Positions 1-5,261 of a stretch of 5,300 nucleotides of DNA are shown here, one piece after another. The notes under the pieces were generated by a model, which ran no database searches, was not told the origin of the DNA, and worked only from the letters and a program-made list of their open reading frames with translations. The position numbers and the translations under genes were made by a program. Numbering within the stretch: position 1 is the first letter of the stretch; each line of letters opens with the position of its first letter. Source of the stretch: Nitrospirota bacterium (lineage in GTDB: Bacteria > Nitrospirota > Nitrospiria > Nitrospirales > NS-4); NCBI GenBank assembly GCA_005877855.1, contig VBOF01000116.1:1-5300 (forward strand), read 5' to 3'.

Positions 1-5
1 TGGGA

Positions 6-326
6 ATGATCGCAATGATCACACTGCTGGGCGTGCAGCGAGGGATCAGCCCGGCTCTCGCTGCCGAAGATGACGGCTCCCAGATCACCATCACGGCGCC
101 TAAGGATGGAGACACGGTGGGAGACCCCTTCGAGCTCACGTATGAGCTGGTCAAGGGGTCGAAAGCGGCGCACGCTCATGTCTACCTTGACGGCAAGTAC
201 CAGAAGGGCTTTGATGGCATGTTCAGGGACGTGCCCAAAGGGAAGCACGAGATCAAGGTCACGGCGGCCACCGCGAAACACGACGTGCTGGCGGCTACCC
301 AGACCATCACTGTCGAAGTGAAATGA
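6..326 (+). CDS. Small secreted Ig-like (beta-sandwich) protein, probably 5'-truncated by the window edge
   Basis: From the first visible ATG this encodes 106 aa, but the frame stays open to the window edge and only five bases precede that ATG. The N-terminus has a short hydrophobic stretch and an ALA-A/ED signal-peptidase-like site near residues 18-21, but no basic n-region, so the true start is probably upstream. The mature part (about 85 aa) alternates beta-strand-like segments: an ITITAPKDGDTV opening typical of bacterial Ig-like modules, an HAHVYLDGKY strand, a DVPKGKHEIKV turn and a final TITVEVK strand. The pattern 'H-x-HVYLDG ... PKGKH ... KHDVLA' resembles small periplasmic domains of the DUF4399 kind, which is a resemblance only. 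Several His residues could bind metal, but nothing proves it. It should be periplasmic. It faces a convergent operon across a strong palindrome. Function unknown. Confidence 0.72.
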   Translation: MIAMITLLGVQRGISPALAAEDDGSQITITAPKDGDTVGDPFELTYELVKGSKAAHAHVYLDGKYQKGFDGMFRDVPKGKHEIKVTAATAKHDVLAATQTITVEVK

Positions 327-338
327 ATTTCAATGTGG

Positions 339-362
339 AGGGGCACGGCGCGCCGTGCCCCT
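339..362. repeat. Perfect 24-bp GC palindrome between convergent genes; possible bidirectional terminator
   Basis: Arms of 12 bp (AGGGGCACGGCG and its complement) meet with no spacer. Past one mismatch (338/363) two more pairs form, giving an imperfect 28-bp palindrome at 337-364 or slightly more. It lies 12 bases after the stop of the upstream + strand gene and 6 bases beyond the stop of the - strand hydrolase gene, where a shared terminator would sit. Neither side has a T-run, so it is not a classical intrinsic terminator. It may instead act as a 3'-end stabilising or pausing hairpin, or be one copy of a dispersed palindromic repeat. The symmetry is seen directly; the role is inferred. Confidence 0.6.
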
Positions 363-368
363 ACAGCA

Positions 369-998
369 TCATCCCCGCACGAAGGCGTTGAACCGGATTT
401 CGTGCCCGATCTTGGTCTCCGGCCCATGGCCCGTGATCACGCGGGTGTCCTCGTCCAGGGCATAGAGCCGCGTTTTGATGGAGCGCTCGATGGCCTGGGC
501 GTCGCCCCCCCAGAGGTCGGTCCGCCCGATGCTCCCGCGAAAGAGCGTATCGCCGGCCAGCAGCAGCTTGGCGGCCTCAAAGTGGAAGCACATGGAGCCG
601 GGGGTGTGCCCAGGCGTGTGCAACGCGACGCCTGCGACCTCGCCGAGTGACAGCTCCTCGTCGTTCTTGAGCCACCGGTCCGGCGGCGGGGCCGGTGTGT
701 AGGGCACGCCGAAGGTCCGGCACTGCAGTTCCAGATTGTCCCACAGTTCGAGGTCCGCCTTGTGCAGCCACAGCGGCGCCCCCGTCGCACGTTTCATTTC
801 ACCCGAGGCGAGGAAATGGTCGAAGTGGGCGTGCGTGTGCACGATGTAGGTGACCGCCAGGCCGAGCTCCTGCAGCTCCTTCAGGATCCGCTCGGGATCG
901 CCGCCCGGGTCCGCCACGATGGCCTGCTTGGTTGTCGGATCGCCGATGATCGAGCAGTTGCACCCCAGGGGCGGCACCGGGAAGGAGCGGAAGATCAT
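369..998 (-). CDS. Metallo-beta-lactamase-fold hydrolase, glyoxalase II / YcbL-like
   Basis: A 209-aa protein without signal peptide, so cytoplasmic. It carries the full binuclear metal set: T-H-A-H-F-D-H at residues 55-61 (His56, His58, Asp60, His61), His131 in the PGHTPGS loop, bridging Asp150 in LLAGDTLF and His191 in TGHGPET. The GDTLFRGSIGRTDL block (149-162) and the C-terminal HGP-x-T-x-IG-x-E-x-x-x-N-x-F pattern match short glyoxalase II-like proteins of the YcbL type, which hydrolyse thioesters such as S-lactoylglutathione. The length fits that subgroup, which lacks the C-terminal helical domain of GloB. The exact substrate cannot be read from sequence. The start at 998 is chosen over an in-frame ATG at 1046 because AGGAG lies 5 bases upstream and its ATG overlaps the upstream TGA stop as ATGA, indicating translational coupling to the BFN gene. 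Confidence 0.93.
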   Translation of the reverse strand: MIFRSFPVPPLGCNCSIIGDPTTKQAIVADPGGDPERILKELQELGLAVTYIVHTHAHFDHFLASGEMKRATGAPLWLHKADLELWDNLELQCRTFGVPYTPAPPPDRWLKNDEELSLGEVAGVALHTPGHTPGSMCFHFEAAKLLLAGDTLFRGSIGRTDLWGGDAQAIERSIKTRLYALDEDTRVITGHGPETKIGHEIRFNAFVRG

Positions 999-1489
999 GA
1001 AGTCTCCTGCTTCTGTTCGCTCAAGGGCTGGCCGGCGGAGTCCCAAGTCTTCTTGTTGACGATGATCGGGGCTTTGAACAGCACTGCCAGGGCGATGGCG
1101 TCGGAGGAGCGACTATCGAAGATGTAGGTGCGGCCGCCCAGCATCACCGTGAGGTCGGCATAATACGTTTTTTCTTTCAGAGTGATGACTGTGCGGGTGA
1201 CCTTGGCGCCGAACTCCAGGAGCATGAGGCGTATGAGGTCGTGGGAGAGAGGCCGGGGCGACGCGCCGCCTGAGAGCGCGCTGGCGATGGACACGGCGAC
1301 GGTCGGGTCCACGAAGATGGGGACGAAGCGCTCCCCGACGATCAGCAAGACCACGGGGCTGTGGTCCACCATGCGGACCTGCACCTCCTGGACTTCGACC
1401 CCGTCTTCGGCGGCCCAGACCGCAGGCCCGTATGCCACGCTCAGGACCAGGCACGCCGCTCCTATCATCGCCGGATGTAAGCGTTCCAT
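995..1489 (-). CDS. Exported bifunctional nuclease (BFN/DUF151) domain protein
   Basis: A 164-aa protein. Residues 1-27 form a Sec signal peptide (basic residue near the start, hydrophobic core about residues 8-24, cleavage expected after AVWAA before EDG). Residues about 31-146 are a BFN/DUF151 domain. It shows the hallmark D-S-R-S-S-D-A-I-A-L-A at 125-135 followed by a hydrophobic APIIV strand, and a helix-rich RPLSHDLIRLMLLEFG block at 79-94. Family members have been described as having DNase and RNase activity, but the substrate here is unknown. Most members I know of are cytosolic, so a clear leader peptide is unusual and places the domain in the periplasm. It is the first gene of a two-gene operon with the downstream hydrolase (4-base ATGA overlap). 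The ATG at 1489 is supported by a ten-base Shine-Dalgarno and a promoter at suitable spacing. Confidence 0.9.
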   Translation of the reverse strand: MERLHPAMIGAACLVLSVAYGPAVWAAEDGVEVQEVQVRMVDHSPVVLLIVGERFVPIFVDPTVAVSIASALSGGASPRPLSHDLIRLMLLEFGAKVTRTVITLKEKTYYADLTVMLGGRTYIFDSRSSDAIALAVLFKAPIIVNKKTWDSAGQPLSEQKQETS

Positions 1490-1492
1490 AGC

Positions 1493-1502
1493 ATCACCTC
1501 CT
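1493..1502 (-). promoter_or_regulatory. Very strong Shine-Dalgarno of the BFN gene
   Basis: AGGAGGTGAT is complementary over ten bases to the 3' end of 16S rRNA and sits three bases before the ATG at 1489 (about 6-7 bases from the core AGGAGG). It fixes the start codon and predicts efficient translation. Confidence 0.85.
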
Positions 1503-1525
1503 GCTCACTCTCGCCTCATCGTTTG

Positions 1526-1554
1526 AGAATAGTCCACCCGCGGGGCGTCGTCAA
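1526..1554 (-). promoter_or_regulatory. Sigma70-like promoter for the BFN-hydrolase operon
   Basis: Reading the - strand, TTGACG (1554-1549, 5 of 6 to consensus) is followed after exactly 17 bases by TATTCT (1531-1526, 4 of 6). Transcription would start near 1519, giving a 5' leader of about 30 bases that contains the strong Shine-Dalgarno. It lies in the 113-bp gap shared with the divergent yqgE-like gene. Confidence 0.62.
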
Positions 1555-1583
1555 CGGGGGCTGCAATCCAGGGACGGCTGAGG

Positions 1584-1589
1584 TATAGT
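1584..1589 (+). promoter_or_regulatory. Candidate -10 box (TATAGT) for the YqgE-family gene
   Basis: TATAGT matches the -10 consensus at 5 of 6 positions. At 17-base spacing the -35 position (1561-1566, CTGCAA) matches only 3 of 6, so an activator may be needed. The predicted transcription start is about 1596, only about 7 bases ahead of the ATG at 1603, which would leave almost no leader. Confidence 0.45.
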
Positions 1590-1602
1590 AAAAACTGCCG
1601 CC

Positions 1603-2172
1603 ATGGAACGAGCGATTCCGAAAGTCACTCGGGGGACCTTCCTAATCGCCACCCCCCACTTGCGGGACCCCAACTTCCGGCAGACTGTCGTGCTGATCTG
1701 CGAGCACGGGTCTGGGGGATCGCTCGGCCTGGTGATCAACCGGCGCACCGACCAGCATATCATGGAGGTGCTGCCGCAGGCGACCGGGCTCCACGAGAAG
1801 GTGGGCTTAGTCTACGTCGGGGGCCCGGTGCAAAAGGACAATCTCCTGATTCTGCATCGGGTGGGGCGGGAGGTCCCGGACGCGCGCCAGATCTTCGACG
1901 GGGTGTGTCTAGGCGGCGATCTGGCCGTGCTCGAGGAGGCGTCCGCGGAAGGACAGGCAGGAGACCTGGTCCGCGTCTACATGGGTTATGCGGGGTGGGC
2001 GCCGGGACAGTTGCAGTTCGAGTTGTCTACGGGCTCCTGGATCGTGCTCCCCGCTGACCTGAAGTTGGTGTTCGCGAGGGACCCGCTCCAAGTCTGGCCG
2101 ACGATTCTCCGCTCGCTCGGCGGCGCGTACATGCTGTATGCCACTATGCCGGTCGATCCTTCCTTGAACTGA
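1603..2172 (+). CDS. YqgE/AlgH (UPF0301) family protein
   Basis: A 189-aa protein matching the YqgE/AlgH family along its whole usual length. Diagnostic blocks are GTFLIATPHLRDPNF at residues 11-25, TVVLICEH at 28-35, GSLGLVINR at 39-47, VYVGGPVQ at 71-78, and RVYMGYAGWAPGQLQFEL with following TGSW at 124-146. The family is soluble and cytoplasmic with a compact alpha/beta fold. AlgH has been tied to alginate regulation in Pseudomonas, but a general biochemical activity is not established. The ATG at 1603 is the only reasonable start: an in-frame TGA lies at 1579-1581 and the family motif begins ten residues in. No Shine-Dalgarno is visible before it, unlike its neighbours. It is transcribed divergently from the BFN operon and its last 29 bases overlap the convergent cyclase gene. 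Confidence 0.94.
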   Translation: MERAIPKVTRGTFLIATPHLRDPNFRQTVVLICEHGSGGSLGLVINRRTDQHIMEVLPQATGLHEKVGLVYVGGPVQKDNLLILHRVGREVPDARQIFDGVCLGGDLAVLEEASAEGQAGDLVRVYMGYAGWAPGQLQFELSTGSWIVLPADLKLVFARDPLQVWPTILRSLGGAYMLYATMPVDPSLN

Positions 2173-4252
2173 TCAGCCGCCTTATCTTCATCTTTATCTT
2201 TTTTCGCTCTGGCAGTTGCGGCGGGCTCACCTCGAGTTGAGCGACCAGTTCCGCCGGTACGGCATATAAGTCGGTCTCTTCCCCGATGCCCTTGAGCGCG
2301 AACGTGCACGGCGGCAGCTCGTCCGGCAGCACTTTCTGGTTGCGGGCCAGGGCGAAGGTGCGCCGGGCGAGGAGCAGAGCGCCGGCCTCGGCGGCGCTCT
2401 CCAAGCGCTGGGCCTTGTTGACCTCCGGCCCGATCACCGTGTAGTCCCACAAGTATTCGGTCCCCAGGTTGCCGACCGTCACGAAGCCGGTGTTGATGCC
2501 GATGCGGATCAGGTGCGGTTCCTGGCCCTGGCTGATCCACTGCAGGTTGAGCTCCGTCATTTTCTTCTGCATGGCCAGCCCGGCGCGTACCGCGTTGGCG
2601 GCGTTACGCTCCACCCGTTTCTCCTCTGCCTCTTCCCCGCCCCCTTCGGCCTCCGCATCGCCGAAGAAGGCCATGATGCCATCGCCCATGTATTTATCCA
2701 GGGTGCCGCCGTAGCTCCGTAAGATGAGCGTCATAGCAGTCAGGTAGTCCCGCAGGATCCGCTGGATCTGAAGGGGATCCGCCCGTTTGCAGAAGGCGGA
2801 GAAGCCCTTGAGGTCCGCGAAGAAGATGGTCAGTTCGCGAGTGCGGCCTGCCAGCAGGCGGGGAATGGTTTGGGGATTCTGCTGGATCGCCCTGATCGTC
2901 TGGGGTGGAAGGAAGCCGCCCAGCACGGACTGGAACCGGACGCGCTCCCGATCCACGAAGAGGAACCGCCCGACCAGGAGGAGAATGGGTGCAAAGGTCA
3001 GCGCCAAGATGGGATTCACGGCCGGCAGGATGACGCCGGCATGGTTGAACACCTGCTGCAGGCTGACGAGATAGCCAACCAGGACCGCGATGAAGCCCAC
3101 CAGGACCAGCCACGGTCCGCCCGCGAGGGCGGCCCCAGTCAGCAGCAGCACGGGCCCGCCCAGGCACAACGCGGATTCGGCCCCCGTCGCCTCGCGCAGG
3201 AACTGCTGCCGCAGGATCATGTTGAGCACGTGCAAGTGGACCTCGCCGGAAGGGAAATCCCCTTCGAATGGGGTCGCCACGCGGCTGCCCGACCCTGTGG
3301 TCAGGTTGGAGAGGACGACGGTCTTGCCTTTGAACCGGTCGGGCAAACTGGCTTTGCTTCGCTCCAATTGAAGTTGATCGAGGACCCAGCTGTAGGGGTA
3401 GTGATGGAAGCTTGCTCCCCAGGGCCCGGCGTAGTTGATCCAGGTGCGTCCTTGCTGGTCGATGGGGATGACCATTTCTGGTCCTTTGCGGGGCTTGAAG
3501 CGGATCGTCCGCCCGCGCTCGATCCGCACGGATGTGGTGTCCACATCCAGTTGCCGGAGGGCGGCGGCCAAGGCCAAAGACGGCAAAAATCCCCCTTTGA
3601 CGGCGTAGAGCAAAGGCACTCGCCGCAGGACACCGTCCCGGTCGGCGGTGCGCTGGGTGTGGCCCAGTCCTCTGGCTGATTCGATCAGGCCGGGCAGCAG
3701 CAAGGTCACGTCGGCCGCCGCGGGGATCTCTCCGAAGCCCTGAGCTTCGGCCTGCAGGAGGTGCCGGCGTGATGGGAATTGGACCAGCTCCCCGTTCTCC
3801 CCCGTCGGCGCGGGTCTCAGGGCGATGGGGTAGAAGACGATGCCGGCCTGCCGGGTGGCCTCCACCAGCGCCTTGTCCTCAGCGGGATTCGAGGCTGCAT
3901 AGTCGAACAGGAGATCGACCAGCACCGCCCGCGCGCCGGATTTGCTGAGCAGGTCGAGCGCCTGAGCGTGGACGCGCCGGTCCCAGGGCCACCGGCCGAG
4001 CCCGTAGTCGTACGCCGCACGGTCGTCATAGTCGAAGGCCACCAGGGTGCTGGACGGGTCTTGCGAGGGGTCGTCCGTCACGGGGAGCGGAGGCCGATGC
4101 TGGAACCGGAGATCTACGGTCCACAGCTCGACGGGTTCCAGGAGCGTGGGCGACACCAGGTTGAGGAGCAGCGGCAGCGCGATGGCGATGGCGCCACCGG
4201 CGAGGAGGGCCGCGATATAGGACCCTTGCCACCCGCGGTGGGGGAACTGCAT
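2144..4252 (-). CDS. CHASE2-domain class IIIb adenylate cyclase, membrane-bound
   Basis: A 702-aa sensor cyclase predicted to convert ATP to cAMP. Order: TM1 at about residues 11-33; periplasmic CHASE2 sensor at about 35-345, with the GARAVLVDLLFDY, RTADRDGVLRRVPL and closing FPSGEVHLHVLNMIL blocks; three TM segments at about 358-380, 381-399 and 408-433; a short linker; and a class III cyclase domain at about 470-670. Catalytic residues are all visible: metal-binding Asp480 (FFADLKGFS) and Asp524 (YMGDG), adenine-contacting Lys520 and Thr605 (DYTVIG), and transition-state Asn612 and Arg616 (VNKAQR). Lys plus Thr is the class IIIb signature, a class containing bicarbonate-responsive enzymes. 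An acidic Gly/Glu-rich insert (about 532-545) lies after the second metal site. The start has AGGAGGA 8 bases upstream and lies 5 bases after the lipoprotein stop. The basic C-tail after residue 683 is odd: it begins at a slippery A-run and uses rare ATA and AGG codons. The ligand is unknown. Confidence 0.94.
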   Translation of the reverse strand: MQFPHRGWQGSYIAALLAGGAIAIALPLLLNLVSPTLLEPVELWTVDLRFQHRPPLPVTDDPSQDPSSTLVAFDYDDRAAYDYGLGRWPWDRRVHAQALDLLSKSGARAVLVDLLFDYAASNPAEDKALVEATRQAGIVFYPIALRPAPTGENGELVQFPSRRHLLQAEAQGFGEIPAAADVTLLLPGLIESARGLGHTQRTADRDGVLRRVPLLYAVKGGFLPSLALAAALRQLDVDTTSVRIERGRTIRFKPRKGPEMVIPIDQQGRTWINYAGPWGASFHHYPYSWVLDQLQLERSKASLPDRFKGKTVVLSNLTTGSGSRVATPFEGDFPSGEVHLHVLNMILRQQFLREATGAESALCLGGPVLLLTGAALAGGPWLVLVGFIAVLVGYLVSLQQVFNHAGVILPAVNPILALTFAPILLLVGRFLFVDRERVRFQSVLGGFLPPQTIRAIQQNPQTIPRLLAGRTRELTIFFADLKGFSAFCKRADPLQIQRILRDYLTAMTLILRSYGGTLDKYMGDGIMAFFGDAEAEGGGEEAEEKRVERNAANAVRAGLAMQKKMTELNLQWISQGQEPHLIRIGINTGFVTVGNLGTEYLWDYTVIGPEVNKAQRLESAAEAGALLLARRTFALARNQKVLPDELPPCTFALKGIGEETDLYAVPAELVAQLEVSPPQLPERKKIKMKIRRLISSRKDRPA
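2198..2204 (-). other. In-phase A AAA AAG slippery heptamer near the cyclase 3' end
   Basis: Cyclase codons 683-685 read CGA AAA AAG, placing A AAA AAG in the exact phase for -1 ribosomal slippage, as in Escherichia coli dnaX. In frame 0, 17 further residues and a TAG at 2144 follow. After a -1 slip, 70 residues starting DKDEDK follow, ending at TAA 1986-1988, for a 755-aa product antisense to the yqgE-like gene. A GAGGTGA (2227-2233) lies 22 bases upstream, further than the usual stimulatory spacing, and I see no strong downstream hairpin. The motif is real; its use is unproven. Confidence 0.3.
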
Positions 4253-4257
4253 AGGCC

Positions 4258-4548
4258 TTATCCTCCTGATCCTCCGATCGCTGGAGGCTTCATCGGCTTA
4301 GGGGGGGCCTCTGTTTTCTCAGGGGACTGTGCCTTCTCCTCGGAGGACTGTGCCTTCTCCTCAGGGGGCTGTGCCTTCTCCTCAGGGGGCTGTGCCTTCT
4401 TGGCGGGCTTCGTCTCGGTGGCCGCTGGGCGTCTTACCTGTGGTTGGCCCGGCTCGGCCTTTCCAAACCCAGGACCGGTCACGCAACCAGGGAGGGAAAG
4501 CGCAAACACACACAGCAGAATAAAGGCGACGCTCTGCGCTCTGTCCAT
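4258..4548 (-). CDS. Small Pro/Lys/Glu-rich lipoprotein with tandem heptapeptide repeats
   Basis: A 96-aa protein. Residues 1-21 are a lipoprotein signal peptide with lipobox L-P-G-C, so Cys22 would be lipidated and anchor it to the inner or outer membrane. The mature 75 aa is low-complexity and likely disordered: a Gly/Pro-rich start, then three AQPPEEK-type heptads plus a partial one, and a Pro-rich, Gly-ending tail. No enzymatic domain is visible. It may be a periplasmic tether, spacer or envelope stress partner. I chose the ATG at 4548 because it starts directly with a signal peptide. A TTG at 4581 would add 11 residues but lies upstream of the predicted transcription start. The Shine-Dalgarno is mediocre (GAGAGATGGAG, close to the ATG). 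The gene ends 5 bases before the cyclase ATG and carries the cyclase ribosome site in its last two Gly codons, so the two are co-transcribed and probably coupled. Confidence 0.72.
   Translation of the reverse strand: MDRAQSVAFILLCVFALSLPGCVTGPGFGKAEPGQPQVRRPAATETKPAKKAQPPEEKAQPPEEKAQSSEEKAQSPEKTEAPPKPMKPPAIGGSGG
4261..4267 (-). promoter_or_regulatory. Cyclase Shine-Dalgarno inside the end of the lipoprotein gene
   Basis: AGGAGGA, 8 bases before the cyclase ATG at 4252, overlaps the final Gly-Gly codons and the first base of the lipoprotein TAA stop lies directly after it. Ribosomes terminating on the lipoprotein message would stand over this site, which suggests coupled translation. Confidence 0.7.
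4327..4400 (-). repeat. 21-bp in-frame tandem repeat, about 3.5 copies
   Basis: CTGTGCCTTCT (+ strand) recurs at 4327, 4348, 4369 and 4390 with an exact 21-bp period. The intervening bases vary slightly (CGGAGGA versus CAGGGGG). On the coding strand each unit encodes seven residues, AQPPEEK or AQSSEEK. Because the period is a multiple of three, gain or loss of units keeps the lipoprotein in frame. Confidence 0.9.
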
Positions 4549-4579
4549 CGCTCCATCTCTCTCGTGGAGGAACAAGATC

Positions 4580-4588
4580 AATATAACA
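4580..4588 (-). promoter_or_regulatory. Extended -10 promoter for lipoprotein and cyclase genes
   Basis: On the - strand TGT-TATATT gives an extended -10 element (TGn plus a hexamer matching 5 of 6). No good -35 is seen, which extended -10 promoters tolerate. Predicted start near 4573, leaving a leader of about 25 bases before the lipoprotein ATG. It lies in an AT-rich island (about 4571-4620) within otherwise GC-rich DNA. A 10-bp palindrome, ATAGTACTAT, lies 16 bases upstream at 4604-4613, about where a regulator could bind. Confidence 0.42.
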
Positions 4589-4629
4589 CTCTGAGGAGGA
4601 CATATAGTACTATTTGCGTATGGCGGTGT

Positions 4630-5181
4630 CTACTCGGCATGCTCTTTGCTTGAAGACTCGTTGCTCTTCGGGCGCTCGCTTGCTAGCGTGCAGGCCAGCA
4701 CCCGATCGAGCCCCAGCAGACCCCGGCCGATAAAGACCGTCACGCGCGCTCCGTTGACCCCGCAGAACGCGTTCCGCAGGTGTACGGTGCGTCCAGCATC
4801 CAGCCGGACGAACGCATGGCTGCCCATCATGACCGGTTTCTGGCTGGTGCCCAGACTGGTGCCTGGGAGTTCTTGAACGTTGCGCAAGGTGGTGGCGTTC
4901 AGGAACAGGACCGCAACAGTGAGCAGCAGCCCCGTCGCTCCTCCGAGCAGAAGGCGAGCCCAGACTGGCGTAGGCTGTTGGCCCTGCGGGGGCGGCCGGC
5001 GCTCGGCGAGCCATACCAGCACGAGACCGACGGGGACGGTGATCAAGAGCAAGCCGTGTTCGGCCGTGGTCTGGTAGAGGGCCGCTTTCGGCGTCTCTGA
5101 GAAGATGAAGTAGAGAACCGGCGAGAGCAGAAACATCACCGCCGCGCCGATCTCGCGGACGTTCAGTCGCCCCCCTACCAT
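4630..5181 (-). CDS. Unrecognised three-TM membrane protein with an extracytoplasmic C-terminal domain
   Basis: A 183-aa protein I do not recognise. Hydrophobic segments suggest TM helices at about residues 12-28, 43-59 and 77-95. The loop between TM2 and TM3 is basic and Pro-rich (ERRPPPQGQQP), indicating a cytoplasmic loop and placing the C-terminal 85 or so residues outside. That part has beta-like stretches (HAFVRLDAGRTVHLRN, ARVTVFIGRGLLG), two Cys (140 and 164) that could form a disulphide, and a hydrophilic Ser/Glu/Lys tail. An in-frame ATG at 5208 would add nine residues. I prefer 5181 because GGAG sits 4 bases before it and the best promoter predicts a transcript start near 5205, downstream of the 5208 ATG. 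It is 81 bases upstream of the lipoprotein gene on the same strand with no terminator between, so it may belong to the same operon. Confidence 0.72.
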   Translation of the reverse strand: MVGGRLNVREIGAAVMFLLSPVLYFIFSETPKAALYQTTAEHGLLLITVPVGLVLVWLAERRPPPQGQQPTPVWARLLLGGATGLLLTVAVLFLNATTLRNVQELPGTSLGTSQKPVMMGSHAFVRLDAGRTVHLRNAFCGVNGARVTVFIGRGLLGLDRVLACTLASERPKSNESSSKEHAE

Positions 5182-5211
5182 TCGGCTCCGTGGTGTGTCA
5201 TGGCCCATTTC

Positions 5212-5240
5212 ACTTTACGTAGATGGTGCGTCGAAGTCAA
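5212..5240 (-). promoter_or_regulatory. Sigma70-like promoter for the three-TM protein gene
   Basis: On the - strand TTGACT (5240-5235, 5 of 6) is followed after 17 bases by TAAAGT (5217-5212, 4 of 6). The expected start is near 5205, giving a leader of about 24 bases to the ATG at 5181. This supports 5181 rather than 5208 as the translation start. Confidence 0.5.
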
Positions 5241-5249
5241 ATACAGGCG

Positions 5250-5258
5250 TGGTATACT
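5250..5258 (+). promoter_or_regulatory. Extended -10 promoter reading out of the window
   Basis: TGG-TATACT on the + strand is an extended -10 element with a hexamer matching 5 of 6. The -35 region is poor (TCGAAG at 16-base spacing, 3 of 6). The predicted start is about 5265, so a + strand gene divergent from the three-TM gene probably begins just beyond position 5300. Confidence 0.42.
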
Positions 5259-5261
5259 CGG

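Noticed and set aside
762..1127. 121-codon + strand open frame opposite the hydrolase/BFN junction
   Set aside because: Antisense to two genes with clear motifs and lacks a ribosome site or domain.
2196..2206. TTTTTT run after the yqgE-like gene as an intrinsic terminator
   Set aside because: No GC-rich stem precedes it, and it is explained as the complement of the cyclase Lys-Lys codons.
1986..2540. 184-codon - strand open frame overlapping the cyclase 3' end
   Set aside because: Not a stand-alone gene: its first part is a shadow of the cyclase catalytic domain. Only the portion after 2204 matters, as a possible frameshift extension.
2870..3679. 269-codon + strand open frame opposite the cyclase
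   Set aside because: Lies wholly antisense to a gene with complete family motifs; the product is Asp/Gln/Gly/Pro-biased with no recognisable domain, as expected of a shadow frame in GC-rich DNA.
4327..4400. Tandem repeat as a CRISPR-like array
   Set aside because: Direct 21-bp units abut with no unique spacers and are coding in phase.
4549..4581. TTG start at 4581 for the lipoprotein gene
   Set aside because: It would put 11 polar residues before the signal peptide, lacks a Shine-Dalgarno and lies upstream of the predicted transcription start.
3779..4594. 271-codon + strand open frame across the cyclase start and the lipoprotein gene
   Set aside because: Antisense to two supported genes; its Phe/Ser/Gly repeats are simply the reverse reading of the 21-bp repeat.
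4604..4613. ATAGTACTAT palindrome as a terminator
   Set aside because: Only five AT-rich pairs with no loop; too weak to terminate, kept only as a possible operator.
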